DNA of 64,000 bases from Hypericum androsaemum (Eukaryota > Streptophyta > Magnoliopsida > Malpighiales > Hypericaceae). The stretch is from positions 18,284,092 to 18,348,091 of the forward strand of contig OZ023190.1 of NCBI GenBank assembly GCA_963995505.1, written 5' to 3'. Both the position numbers and the translations under genes were made by a program. The notes below the pieces were generated by a model, which was not told where the DNA came from, did not search any database, and saw nothing but the letters and a program-made list of their open reading frames with translations. Shown here in pieces: positions 48,004 through 59,027 of the stretch (its first letter is position 1; each line of letters begins with the position of its first letter).

Positions 48004-48164
48004 GCGCGAGCTCCACTTTCCTCCTTCTCATATTCAGTGCGAGCTCGCTGCTTAGGGTTCCCAATTCCAATGAATCCCCAAATTAGGTTTTCACTGGAAC
48101 CTGATATGGCCCAATTTCAATACCAGGGTTCCCCTTTCTACTAATCCCCAATTTCAATGATTCA
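45931..48164. other. Intergenic; CT microsatellite and possible lost first exon
   Basis: The start is the F-box gene's 3' UTR. Near 47970-48001 is a CT microsatellite followed by CGCGCGCGAG, an alternating stretch. Just after it, around 48070, an ATG opens a 24-codon frame that stops at 48144. The layout resembles a promoter and leader, but no gene follows. Confidence 0.4.
47970..48001. repeat. CT dinucleotide microsatellite
   Basis: A CT run of about 30 bases bordered by CGCGCGCGAG. It may be part of an old 5' leader. Confidence 0.85.
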
Positions 48165-48443
48165 ATTTACAGTTTAATTCGGTCTGACAATCGCAGAGAA
48201 AAGCCTTCAATTCAATTATCTTTTTCTTCCATGAAATGTTCACTCTAAATTTTCTTACTATATATCCTTTAATTCAGAATGGAACGCGAACGACCACCAT
48301 TGCCGTAAAAGAAAATCATCTAAGTTTTCAGATAAATTCAGATAAATAAGGCACACGATGCACAACTACCAGTGTACCACCATGTATAGAACGAGTAAAC
48401 TATAGAACTTAATCAATTTGAATACCACTACGGTATCCGAATA
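48165..48443 (+). repeat. Dispersed copy of PX gene intron 2 with an exon edge
   Basis: This block matches 41439-41697, which is intron 2 of the PX gene plus about the last 19 bases of exon 2. Both begin CAATTTACAGTTT, both contain AATTCAGAATGGAACGCGAA, and both end near TACCACTAC followed by TATCCGAAT or GATCCGAAT. Identity is roughly 85-90 percent by eye with small indels. It is in the same strand sense as the window, about 6.5 kb away. Confidence 0.85.
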
Positions 48444-48618
48444 TGGGTAATTTTTTAGAAATATTGAAAATTTAATTAAAAAAAGTTCGATTTAGTACAA
48501 GTCAACAACCATGTCTGCGAAGGTGTTCAGTCCATATGGCAACTCGTGTTGAAGTGGCACGCTAGGTGACCTGGGCAACATGGAAATGGTTGCTCGGGTC
48601 ACTAAAATGTCACAATGT

Positions 48619-48907
48619 CAAACCTAAGACACTAATTTGATGCGTTTTAAATAAGATATCACTTAAATAAAAAGGATTTAAATGACATGACACTAAAGTA
48701 AATTTTTCTGTTAAATAGATTAACTCTCAAAACACCTAAATAATCACCTCTGGTCCATGTAGATTCAAACCTAAGACACTAATTTGATGCATTTTAAATA
48801 AGATATCACCTAAATAAAAAAGTTCAAACTATATGACACTAAAATAAACTTTTCTGTTAAATAGATTAACTCTCAAAACACCTAAATAATCACCTATATA
48901 GTCCATG
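48619..48907. repeat. Tandem duplication, two units of about 146 bp
   Basis: Both units start CAAACCTAAGACACTAATTT and contain ATAGATTAACTCTCAAAACA. The second begins at about 48765. The end of this array overlaps the left margin of the larger duplicated segment. Confidence 0.85.
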
Positions 48908-49153
48908 TAGAGTTCTTACATATGCATAATGCACCCTTCTTTTTGCTATAATCTATTGTCTTTTTCATAAATAAAATTGTATTATTCATAAAAAAATAAC
49001 AAAAAAGTAATTACACCACCATCTGTACCATGAGTACATCATTAGAGGCTATAGTGTATTGCCGTGGTCAATTTGTACGTGTAATAACTAGATGTACAAT
49101 TTCCATGATGGTACACTATACAAAGGGTCTCGGTCGTACTTTGAGTCATATAT

Positions 49154-49948
49154 ATTTTTTTGAAAATGGTATAGTCAAGTTGCTATATAGATATGAAATA
49201 TAAGTACAAGTATAACATAAAAAGTATCATACCCATGATTTGAACTCCTACCTAGAGGGTCATGCAACACCTTTTTCTAATGACTACTACTATTATTGGC
49301 CTCAGAAGAAGGATTCCATCTCTCGAGGTTGTGGCCGCCAACTTCAATAAAACTCTCTTGCAGAAAAGAGCACATCGCCAAGGTCAGAGTGACCCACCTT
49401 GACTTTAAAACCTTGAAATCTAATCCCCGTAAATCATCACCGGCCGCACGAGTACAACGAGGGAGGCTAACTCCCCACAAATCATTGAGATACACCTCAA
49501 AACAAGAAGCTAAGGGTGCATCAGAACAACATAATCATACGCGATCTCCAAAGCATGCTTGAAGAGAGCAGCTGCCACATGATTACCTTCTCGCCAGGTA
49601 TGCTGGATATCAATCTCCCAGCCCTTCGCCAGCAGCTCCCGCGCTTCGCCAGCAGCTCCCGCGCTTCGCCAGCAGCTCCCGCGCTTCGCCAGCAGCTCCC
49701 GCGCTCTCGAGATCAGCATCGCCAATGGGTGAGTGCGATTAACATTGCGTCTAACGCAAAGGATGGCTAGAGACGAGTCTACCTCCACCTGGACCCTCCC
49801 GAACCCCCTTTCCCAAGCCCGCTTGAGTCCGAAGATCAAAGTTCAAAACTTCACAGTCAAAGAGGTACAGCTCCCAATACTCTTAACGAACCCGCATACT
49901 CAAAGGCCACCCAAGCCGCAGATAATACCACCATTACCCGCAGGACCC
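49154..49948 (-). mobile_element. 5'-truncated LINE with RNase H domain
   Basis: A perfect 15-bp target duplication CTTTGAGTCATATAT flanks the insert (49139-49153 and 49949-49963). The element reads on the minus strand and ends next to the left duplication in a short A run, as LINE 3' ends do. The coding remnant is the C-terminal RNase H of the plant LINE type: GLKRAWERGFGRVQVEVDS, then a HTWREGNHVAAAL stretch. The RNase H start is split by stops or a frameshift near 49840-49910. The reverse transcriptase is absent, so it was truncated on insertion. Confidence 0.9.
49621..49700. repeat. 20-bp minisatellite, four copies
   Basis: The unit GCGCTTCGCCAGCAGCTCCC occurs four times head to tail (the first with one change) inside the LINE RNase H frame. 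Each extra copy shifts the frame, but three extra copies add 60 bases and restore it, so the minus-strand frame stays open with ARELLAK before and after. Confidence 0.95.
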
Positions 49949-50589
49949 CTTTGAGTCATATATTATTGTCCGATTGATCGGTTTCTATCGGGAGCGAGAA
50001 TACATGTTGATTATTATTAAATATTTCCAGAAACAATCTTTGTCGAATGGTGCACAACAAATCTCACGGTACTTCCGCTCACTCGCAGCCTACTCCCACA
50101 AAAAAAATGATCACTGTGGATTTTTCCTCCTACAAGTACCATATCAGTAGGCTTTAAAATATTGAGTAGATTTACTATAACTATAAAAAAAACTTTTCAT
50201 GTTTACAATTAAAGATAATCTGAGGGAGTATATTTTTTCCTTGAAACGTGGTATGCATAAGCGGACCGGTAATATTATATTTTTTTGGAAAATTATTCTC
50301 AAGTCCCTCAGATTTGCTTAAATATACTCAAAAGTCCCCCCTGTTTGTAAAATACACGCCGACGTCCCTCTTGTTTGATTTTATTATACTTTCGGATCCC
50401 TAAATATATTTTTTCTTTTTTTGTCATTGAAATGACAAAAATACCCTTACAACAAAAAATAAAAAATTGCTTACGTCATATCTTCTTCTACCCCGTGAAA
50501 ACCCGCTTTTTTTGTCCATAGATTAAAAAAACTCATTCTTTATCTAAACCCTTACCTGTAAATATACCCATTCATTTCCATTAAAACCC

Positions 50590-50770
50590 ATTCATCGAAG
50601 GTGGGAACGAGCTCTTGAAGGCCATGGGAATCGACGGGTGATTAACATCGTGGAGGATGGTGGAAAGCTCGCAGGACTTGTCGGTGGATAAGCCGCTGGG
50701 GACGGAGAGGATCCCTAGCAACACGAGCACCGTCAGCTCCATCATTGTGGTCGATGATGCCATCACCGGC
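50590..50770 (-). other. Third, unidentified GC-rich piece in the Pack-MULE
   Basis: The minus strand carries an open frame starting with a signal-like stretch (MELTVLVLLGILSVPSG). I could not identify it. It may be part of a captured gene or chance. Confidence 0.3.
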
Positions 50771-50869
50771 TTAGATTTTAGCGGTTGTGGATTTGGATCG
50801 TCGGTCCCCTAGCTTGTGATGTCGGTGGGAGTGGATGGATCTTGGTGAGTCTGGCAGTGTTTGTGAGGT

Positions 50870-50950
50870 TTCGTGGATGGCGGCGAGGTACTTGAGGACG
50901 GTGGCGAGGTAGACGGGGGTGCCAGCGCCGGCTCTGATGCGCTCGACGTT
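50870..50950 (-). pseudogene. Captured histone H2A-like fragment
   Basis: The minus strand reads [20 protein letters not shown] followed by AA. This resembles the H2A histone-fold stretch R-x-GAGAPVYLAAVLEYLAA, with one extra residue. Only about 27 codons are recognisable. It lies inside the Mutator-like element. Confidence 0.7.
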
Positions 50951-50999
50951 TGGTCAGGTTGTTGTCCCCTCCGATGGGACGCCGTCTCCCTCGCCTCCA

Positions 51000-51105
51000 G
51001 GGGAGAACCTCTACCTCCGCTTCTCTTGCTCCACCGGGGACGCCATAGGGATGAACATGGTCTCTAAGGGCGTCCAGAACGTCCTCGACAGAAATGACGG
51101 GTGAA
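51000..51105 (+). pseudogene. Captured HMG-CoA reductase-like fragment
   Basis: The plus strand reads [20 protein letters not shown], then KGVQNVLD. This is the strongly conserved HMG-CoA reductase block (usually [19 protein letters not shown]) near the NADPH-binding region. The fragment ends at a stop a few codons later and has no flanking exons. It lies inside the Mutator-like element, in the opposite sense to the histone fragment. Confidence 0.85.
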
Positions 51106-51933
51106 GAGGTCTACTATCGAAGAAGACGGTTCAGATCTGGGGACCAGCTGGAGTTCAATTATATTTGATAATTAATTAGATTTCAATCGGTAGAATCAGC
51201 ACAATATGTAGACTTGATCGGCAGAATATTAGATTTCAATCAGTGGGTGATGTCATTGGCTAGGAGGAAGAAGAAGAGATGATGTCAGCAATCTATTTAT
51301 TTTTTGTTCTAAGGGTATTTTGGTAATCTCATTGAAAAAAATGAAAAAAAGAGTTGCTAACGTGCGCCAGGGACCCGAAAGTATAATAAAATCAAACAAG
51401 AAGAACGTCGGCGTGTATTTTACAAACAGGAGAGACTTTTGAGTATATTTAAACAAATCCGATGGACTTGAGAGTAATTTTCTCTTTTTTTGGGTAGGTG
51501 ACCGGTAATATCACAATTGATTAGAACGGAGATATCACACATTATTACCCTCTTTACCTCAGTAAAAAGAGACTGTAATATATATTTTTATTAGCAAACT
51601 GTAATATAATTTAAAACAATACACCAACGAGACACAATAGGCAAAATGGCTTGCCTAAATATTTCCTAACAAATTACAAATCACACACACCATTTAGTAC
51701 TTCAATTAGCAACATCACATAATCACAAAAAAGAAAAAAACACGAGAACAATAGGATGATACGTACGTACACGGTACACCACTAATAATAATATGGCCAA
51801 AACATTTTTTTTGGGGCCAATTATTTGGCCAATTTTCTACAACACATGCACCCAGTGTCCCTAAACCACGAAACAAATTACGAATAATCCCATAATTAAA
51901 CCATATTATAATGTGTTTAATTATACTTAATAA

Positions 51934-52005
51934 CTAACACGTGAAGCCAGGAGGAACGGTCTTCCCACAAGCGCTAACGAGGGCGCTGAGAGTGAGGGGA
52001 ACGTT
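51934..52005 (-). pseudogene. Truncated copy of the hybrid proline-rich protein gene
   Basis: The minus strand encodes [20 protein letters not shown], then FTC and a stop at 51934-51936, the last two dozen codons of the gene at 53391-53774 with two changes (Ile to Val and Leu to Val). The match breaks off at 52005. The rest of the gene is missing from this arm. Confidence 0.9.
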
Positions 52006-52506
52006 TCACATTGAAATATAGTTAAAAATTCACAAAAGCCTTCCTACTCGCTTTCCTCCCTGAAGCATCATCAGAAATTCTTAGTGTGTTCTTGGTCGAA
52101 TTAAGATAGTACAAATCTTGAATTCAATTTCGGTGTTAAGAGCTTCTTTTTATCCTGACGACAATTATTCATAGACCCATTGTACTCGCGAATTTTATTC
52201 GGAGGGTTGAACTTTTTTTGAAAGAATCGCAAGATCTTAGAAATTCGTGCCACACCATTCTTCATCCTCCTACCCGAAGTTTCACAACAATGAATTGATA
52301 GGGTAGTCCTTTATCTTCCTTATCCAGGGCGTATTGGATTCTAGGAGATCGATTGTGGCATGAATTTATAGGTGTTACGTCCCTAGATGTTTCTTGGATT
52401 TGTTTATTTGGAGACTTGTATTTTCGATCTCATGGTATAACTAACCAAAGTGTAACTATATATTTCGGAAAAATACAATATATATCTTTGAGAAAAAAAA
52501 AACTTT
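52006..52506. other. Unique spacer between duplication arms
   Basis: No match to arm B and no gene seen. It separates the truncated and complete proline-rich protein copies. Confidence 0.5.
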
Positions 52507-53464
52507 AGATTAACACTCAAAACACCTAAATAATCACATGTGGTCCATGTAGAGTTCGTGCATATGCATAATGCATCCTCCTTTTTGCTATAGTGTAATG
52601 TCGTGGTCAATTTGTACGTGTAATAACTAGATGTACAATTTCCATGATGGTACACTGTAAACATGGTCTCGGTCGTACTTTGCGTCGTATATAATTGTCC
52701 GATCGATCTGTTTCTATCGGGAGCGAGAATATATTTCCAGAAACAATCTTTGTCGAATGGTGCACAACAAATTTCACGGTACATTCGCTCACTCGCAGCC
52801 CACTCCCAAAAAAATAATGAGCAGGTATTGTAAAATTACAAAAAGAATTACCGCTTTTGTAACTAACAAGATGATCAATATGAGTGAATACTTTTTTCAT
52901 TTAAAACGTGGTATGCATAAACGGACCGGTAATATTATATTGTTTTTTGGTAGGTGACCGGTAATATCATAATTTTTTTTTGAGGGGCTGTTGATATCAT
53001 AATTGATTAGGACGGAGATATCACACAGTATTACCCTCGTTACCTCAATAAAAGAGACTGTAATATAATTTGTTTATAAGCAAACTGTAATATAATTAAA
53101 ACAATACACCAACGAGACACAATAGGCAAAATGGCTTGCCTAAATATTTCTTAACAAATTACAGATCACACACACACCATTTAGTACTTCAATTAGCAAC
53201 ATCACATAATGACAAAAAAAACACGAGAACAATAGGATGATACGTACGTACACCACTAATAATAATATGGCCAAAGCAATTATTTGGCCAATTTCTACAA
53301 CACATGCACCAGTGTCCCTAAACCACGAAACAAATTACGAATAATCCCATAATTAAACCATATTATAATGTGTTTAATTATACTTAATAACTAACACGTG
53401 AAGCCAGGAGGAAGGGTCTTCCCACAAGCGCTAATGAGGGCGCTGAGAGTGAGGGGAACGTTCA
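52507..53464. repeat. Segmental duplication, arm B (intact)
   Basis: The uninterrupted counterpart of arm A, including the 3' flank and end of the proline-rich protein gene. It serves as the empty-site reference for both the LINE and the Mutator-like insertions. Confidence 0.88.
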
Positions 53465-53774
53465 AGTTAATCCCGAGCACGTTGGCCTTAATGGCAAGGC
53501 AAAGGCAAAGGGCAACGTCCAAGTCGACGAGGCCGTCGAGCAAGGCACAGCACTTGCTCGAAGGTGGCGTCCCGATGACGATGTTGACCAGCCCGAGGAC
53601 GTCAGCGCAGACTCCCAGCTTTAGGGTGTCGATCGGGCATTTCGCCGGCGCGGGGGAGGGAGTGGGCTTGGGCTTGGGGGTGGGGCAGGTCCCGCATGCA
53701 CTTGTCAATGTGGAGGAGTAGCAGAGGAGCGAGATGACCAGAAAAATGGCGGTGACCTTGCTAGAAGAAGCCAT
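53391..53774 (-). CDS. Hybrid proline-rich protein with 8-Cys (LTP-like) domain
   Basis: Single exon, 127 aa. Residues 1-26 are a signal peptide ending LTSA. A short proline-rich linker ([16 protein letters not shown]) follows, then the eight-cysteine domain from about residue 44: C, C, CC, CLC, C and a final C at the C-terminus, in the order of the DC2.15/14-kDa proline-rich group within the Pfam Hydrophob_seed family. Proteins of this type are secreted and act at the cell wall or plasma membrane; some (EARLI1, AZI1) take part in cold tolerance or systemic immunity. Which role applies here is unknown. A truncated copy of the 3' end lies 1.4 kb away (51934-52005). The ATG at 53772-53774 starts directly with the signal peptide. 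Confidence 0.93.
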   Translation of the reverse strand: MASSSKVTAIFLVISLLCYSSTLTSACGTCPTPKPKPTPSPAPAKCPIDTLKLGVCADVLGLVNIVIGTPPSSKCCALLDGLVDLDVALCLCLAIKANVLGINLNVPLTLSALISACGKTLPPGFTC

Positions 53775-56700
53775 TGAGAGCTAGCTAGAACGAGAGAGAA
53801 TGGAGTATTAAAGGGGTGATGGTGGGTTCTAAGAGGAGGAGGGGGCTTCCTTTTAAAGAGGGGTTGTGAGGTTGATACGTTATGGGAGTGAATCAAGTGG
53901 AAGAGAGGAAGAACATGGTGATAATATATTAGTTGGCTTGTTTTGTATGCATGTGGGAAATGAGTTGTGGTTTTTTGGCTTGCTTCTTAGATATTATTAA
54001 CTTGGTAAATGATATTACGTATCCTAGGATGATTTTCTAATAATATTTTTTATATTCGTAAGATTTGAAACGAAAACATGTTTAGGTGAATCCTAGTTCT
54101 TATCGCTCGAAACAACTCCCACTGATATTTTACATATTATTTACTACTACCCATCTAGCAATTATAGTTGGTTCAAGTGATAAAGAACTTGGATTTATTT
54201 AATAGAGTTTTGATTATTTTGCAATAAGCAGAATTTTATATATCTCCAATAAAATTACGATGCGTAAAATTATTGGTCTATATAAAACCCCTAATCAAAA
54301 GCTCCATGGTAACATGCTTATGTTCAAACCTATAAAAAAATACCATTGAAAAAAATTACCTCATTAAATAGAACTCGACATTACTCGATTTTGAATATTA
54401 GAACTTATTCAAAGTACTACTAATTATCTTTCTACTTGTGTCTTATGAGTTATGAGCGTGTTCTTACTTGAAGAAACCTAGCCAGCTGCGTATACCCAGA
54501 GGAAACTTGTAATTTTTCTGATTCTGAAACGATAATGGAAATCCTTTTCAGATAGGCATCTATCATCAAACAGGCACATACGTGGTGGCCTGCTTTTAGG
54601 TTTCTTGATCTCGATCGCTATACGTTCACGGGCATGGCCAACGATGTTGTTTCTCGAAAATTAGTCTGCATAATGTTAGAGTGTCTTTTGGCGTGCTTAG
54701 GGAGATTTGTTCTTTTATCGGAGATATTTTGGATTATGCTAGATAGCTTCTTATTTATCTATCTAGTACCTTGGTGTACGGGAGTTGTACACGTAGTACA
54801 TTTCGATGCGATTGCATTTGTAATTACCTTTTGATGGATTCAATATAATTTACTTTTAAAAAAATGTACTAGTGGTGGAAATGTATCCATGGTAGCTACT
54901 CCCTATTCACGTTAACATTTCGCTAGTTGCCATGAGTTTTTTATTAGTGTGAAAATTCTATATTTATATTATTTTAAGATATTGTGTTAGATAGGAAAAT
55001 TCTAACAAAATTTTAGAGTGGGCTGATTCTCGCACGTTGATAAAGTCAAAATTACTATATTGTTAATTGTGAATGTACTCAGGTTTTTCCATGGTACTTT
55101 TTTAAAACATCTCTGGGTCGAAAACTGTGGGAGCCTATTTAGGAAGCTACTAGCCCTTTAGCATCCAAGACATTCTTAAGTGAATTCGTGTTCCTTGTTA
55201 CTTGGATCAACTCTCATATCTAGGTAAAAGTGGGAGCCTTCTTTTCGCACTATTACAGATACAAAAATAATAGAAAAAAGAAATTCTATTTTCAACCACT
55301 CCGATAAAAAATAGGATTGACTTCAGATTCGAGCCATAACACATGGTTTTATAAAAGCATATAATTTTCCTCGTTTCTAAGTAAAAGTGAGAGGTCCTGA
55401 TTAGTGACACCACACCATACTTTTTTTAAGAAAAAATGGACAACGTCGGTGTGGTGCTGTCAAAGGAAATCGTCGGTATTTTTTGTGACAGTTTGCAGTG
55501 TGGTGATGCAGTTTCGCAGTTTGAAACCGCAATTTAGGTCTATTATGATAATCCCAAAGTTGAAAAAACATGTTTTCCAACAAATTGTAGACAATTAAAC
55601 CATAAGATCATCTTTTTGCCACCATGCATTTTATTGCCACCACAACTAACAGAAGGTCTGACCAAAAGCATAGGCGCAAACAACAAGTGTAGACAATTAA
55701 ACCAGGAGATCATCTTATGCCACCATGCATTTTGGATAGCAACTTCAACCAGGTAATCATCAAAAGAGAAATTTGACCATCTTCCAAAGTTCAATTGCAA
55801 TTCAAATCATTAGAATTGCTCCTATCAATATAAAAACTTAAAAGAGATGACCTTGACTTGCCAAACTTGCAACATTCCCATCATATTGAAACAAAGAATT
55901 CCAGACGAAAACAGAACATGGACGCATGCAGAACCACACACATCAACTTCAAGATCGATTTAAGCAGTAAACCAATAAATTGAGATTACCCAGCAAATAA
56001 GCATTAAGCAGTAACCAATTAAACTTAAGCATCAAGTGGTTAACCAGCTTAATAATTTTCCATGATTGTGTTCGGTTTCAAGGTGTCGCGGTGTGATTCG
56101 AAATCAATACCGAAACCAAACCATAATCTTCCAGTGTCGGTTTCACCCCGCACTGGAACATCGTTTTGGCCACCCGGTTTCAATTTTTTCGGTGTGCGAT
56201 TTGTCGGCTTTGCAGCGTGTTCCACGCTTTGAAGCTAGCTATAAGCTATAACTCTGACTATTTGAGAAACAAAGTTAAAAGAGTACCTAAAGTGTAGGGC
56301 CAGATTTCCTTCGGTAAGGTCTAGCTAAGTACATGCTAGCTAAATATCCTTTTGGAAAAAGAGAGTACATGTTAGATACAGGTTAATGAAAGTACATATG
56401 CTTCTTAAGCAATGAAGCCAACTCTGGTATGGGCACCATAGCTGCGTAGTGTGGGCCAGGATGGCAAGGGAGTAAATTGCGCTCCAGCTTGTCTAACAGT
56501 GACATCAAATAGTGTTACAAATGGTAAGATAATTATATTCAAAAATCTTAAGTTCAAGTTTTAACACCACCGGAAGAGTTGCTTCCTAAATGGAGTTGGT
56601 CTGATGTCACCGAAAATAACAGACATGGAGTCCAGGTTGCAGTTGGGACAAAAACCAATCCTCTTCCGCGTTGGTACCCAGTTGCCTCGCTGTTTGTCCA

Positions 56701-57045
56701 GTATGTAGGTTGTGGTCCAATAATTGTGGCCGATAAGAACCCGGGACGCGTTTCAAGAGTCACATGATGCGATTGATCTTCATTGTCTGAGAACCGGCCC
56801 CTTTTTCTTTTTGTTGATTGCACATGGATTGGAATACAATAAAATTCTTTAAAATTAAAAGTGGTAAATTTTCTAAACTCATAAAAAATACTTGTCATGA
56901 GTAGAGATCAGTGTTAAAATTTAATAATCTCTCTATCGTAATAAGTAATACTTTTTCAAAAAAATTTAGTGCTAAATCCTAATCCCAATTTTCACAAGTA
57001 TTTTTGAATAAATACATATAATTTTACATACTTTACGAATTCAAA
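53775..57045. other. Intergenic, no gene supported
   Basis: AT-rich DNA upstream of the proline-rich gene. A block of about 45 bases (GTAGACAATTAAACCA...GCCACCATGCATTTT) occurs at 55586-55632 and 55688-55733. A moderately GC-rich patch at 56570-56800 is open on both strands but matches nothing I recognise. Confidence 0.45.
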
Positions 57046-57131
57046 AATATTTTAAGATGCTATTTTGGGTTAGACTTGCTTTTTGATAAATATTTTAAGA
57101 TGCTATTTTGGGTTAGACATGCTTTTTGATA
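57046..57131. repeat. Tandem duplication, 43-bp unit, two copies
   Basis: Both units contain TTTTAAGATGCTATTTTGGG followed by TTAGAC and differ at one base. Confidence 0.9.
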
Positions 57132-58255
57132 AATTTTACAAAATCATTCATCTTCTCAATTGTCATTGGTCTCTGTGATTGCCGTCTTATTTTAAGAAAA
57201 TATCTTAGTTTAATGTAACTTTTGAATAACACTGGCTGAGATTTTAGGTAAATTTGAATATTTACAAAGTAATTTCTTGATATTTACATATTTATTATTC
57301 AAAATTTTAATTTTAATATTTTTTTAAGAAAAAAATGCAAACATCTCTTACGTAATAACCTCTATAAAGTAATTTTTAAATTTTCTATAATATCACTTTA
57401 AAAAGATTTACTGTACTGACGGCCTGATTGATACTTGGCTCTCTCAACGTTTCCGGTGGTGGACAAAATTTGCGAGTAATTTTATGGTGGTTATATTGTA
57501 AAGTAAATTAGGAAGAAAATGAATATAGAAAGTTCACTAAAAATTTTAAAATTTTTGAATTTTTTAGATTTTTTGGTTGAAATTAATTATATTTAGATTA
57601 GATTGAATATACAAATAGAAAACCGTACTTATAAAATAATACGAATGGAAAACCCCAACCATGCCATAATGACTTATCCTAAGTCCATTGGAACGATACA
57701 AGTCCATTTACAGACCCAAAAAGACTCATCCGTTACACGATTTGTAAGGGTCTGACCCCTAAATTAAATATCAGACATTGCTAATAATTTTAAACATAAT
57801 TTGTAATTATATATAAAATTTAAATAAATTATAAATTCAAGACATTTTATTCGTACATCAATATTCAATAAAAATTTCAAGAAATAATGAAACATCAAAT
57901 TTTACAATTTAAATTAAATGGTAAAAAGTTCTTTCTTTCAAGTTCCAAATGCATGAACAATTAGAAAAGCATAAAAAATAAGCTTCCAGGTTCTATTAAT
58001 TTTGGAAGAAGATAGAAAGTCACTCCCGTCGATAAATGTAAACAAAAATTATGTTAGTGCCTCAACTATAACTCCAAACAAAAAGGAGGCGAATCACAAC
58101 TTAATCAAGTTTTGATGTTCCATTCTTCAAAATGTCTTCAAACTAGTTCTATAATATAATAATGATATAATTAATATGTGAAGATTAATCATAAAATATA
58201 TATTATATTAGTAAAGAAAATTAGAATTATATGTACCCTTGATTTTTTTTTTCAA

Positions 58256-58256
58256 G

Positions 58257-58292
<36 letters not shown>
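58256..58292. repeat. TA microsatellite at the Helitron left edge
   Basis: An uninterrupted TA run ending at the A before the Helitron's TC. TATATATAAAATT resumes after the Helitron's CTAG at 61037, so the insertion split an AT-rich tract. Confidence 0.9.
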
Positions 58293-58295
<3 letters not shown>

Positions 58296-58514
58296 TACTA
58301 TAATAATGTAAACACTTATTTTTGGTCTGCCGCGTGGAAATGTCAATACTACCCCTCTCTAATATTTTTTTACGTGACCTCCTCATTTACAATGCAAAAG
58401 GCCCAATACTATGAAGCCCACATAAGTCACGACTAAACCCACATTAAGAGAGGAAAAATATTAAACGAGAAGAAACTTAAACCCACAGAGAAGAACAAAA
58501 ATTAAACGATCACC

Positions 58515-58790
58515 AGCGAGAAGGGCGGCAGCGAGAGCGGACAAGGAGCGGCGCGGAAGGGGTTTGGGGGGGGAGAGAACCGGCGGAGGGAGGGAGGGGA
58601 GGCGGGGACCCGGAAGGAGAAGTAGAGGGTGGGCTGGGCCCAGCGAGAAGGGCGGCGGCGAGAGCGGACAAGGAGAGGCGCGGAAGGAGGGACGGGAATT
58701 GGGGACGGGAGGGAGGGGAAGCGGGGACCTGGAGGGAGAAGTAGAGGGTGGGCTGGGTCGTGCCAAGGAGGGAGCAGGCCTGATAAGAGT
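58515..58790. repeat. G-rich imperfect tandem repeat inside the Helitron
   Basis: Two copies of a unit of about 130 bp, each beginning near AGCGAGAAGGGCGGC and containing AGAGCGGACAAGGAG and GTAGAGGGTGGGCTGGG. The plus strand has many runs of three or more G, including eight in a row, so G-quadruplex formation is plausible. It may be a promoter or a captured fragment. Open frames here look like composition artefacts. Confidence 0.8.
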
Positions 58791-59027
58791 AGATGGAAGG
58801 AGAGGAGGGTGCGGATGGGGCGGGAGACCAGGGAGAGGGCTGGGTGGTGGGCCCTGGAACTTACTCTTTGTCGTTCTATTTTGGTACCCCTAACCCTATG
58901 ACCGTTTGTTTGGCCGATTAGGTATGTAATTTTGAAATTTTGAATAGACCCGAAACAGTTGGCCGGATTAGAAATTTAATTGACTGGGTGTTTTTGTTGC
59001 TGATCACTTAGATAGATAAATACATAT

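Larger units (their letters stand above)
50289..51484. mobile_element. Pack-MULE-like element with captured gene fragments
   Basis: Long terminal inverted repeats of about 200 bp: the left arm from 50289 (ATTATTCTCAAGTCC, then AAATATACTCAAAAGTC) matches the reverse complement of the right arm ending at 51484, including TGTAAAATACACGCCGACGT. TTTTTTTGG (9 bp) flanks it at 50280-50288 and 51485-51493. The uninterrupted counterpart at about 52925-52960 shows the empty site. Long inverted repeats with a 9-bp duplication are the hallmark of Mutator-like elements. There is no transposase. The GC-rich core (about 50590-51110) holds pieces resembling at least two unrelated genes, in opposite orientations. 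Confidence 0.88.
48870..52005. repeat. Segmental duplication, arm A (disrupted)
   Basis: Arm A matches arm B (about 52507-53464) in three pieces. 48870-49153 matches 52510-52695. 49949-50288 matches the region to about 52945. 51485-52005 matches to 53464. The two gaps are a LINE (49154-49948) and a Mutator-like element (50289-51484). A further 90-base insertion lies near 48955-49045. The right edge stops inside the proline-rich protein gene. Confidence 0.88.

Noticed and set aside
47908..48144. 78-codon frame across a CT microsatellite
   Set aside because: It has a Ser/Leu repeat from the microsatellite and no domain. It may be leader sequence.
56554..56898. Open frames on both strands near 56.6-56.9 kb
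   Set aside because: No recognisable domain, and both strands are equally open.
58461..58901. Open frames rich in Gly/Arg/Pro/Ser in the Helitron 5' part
   Set aside because: They come from a G-rich tandem repeat and show no domain or codon pattern.
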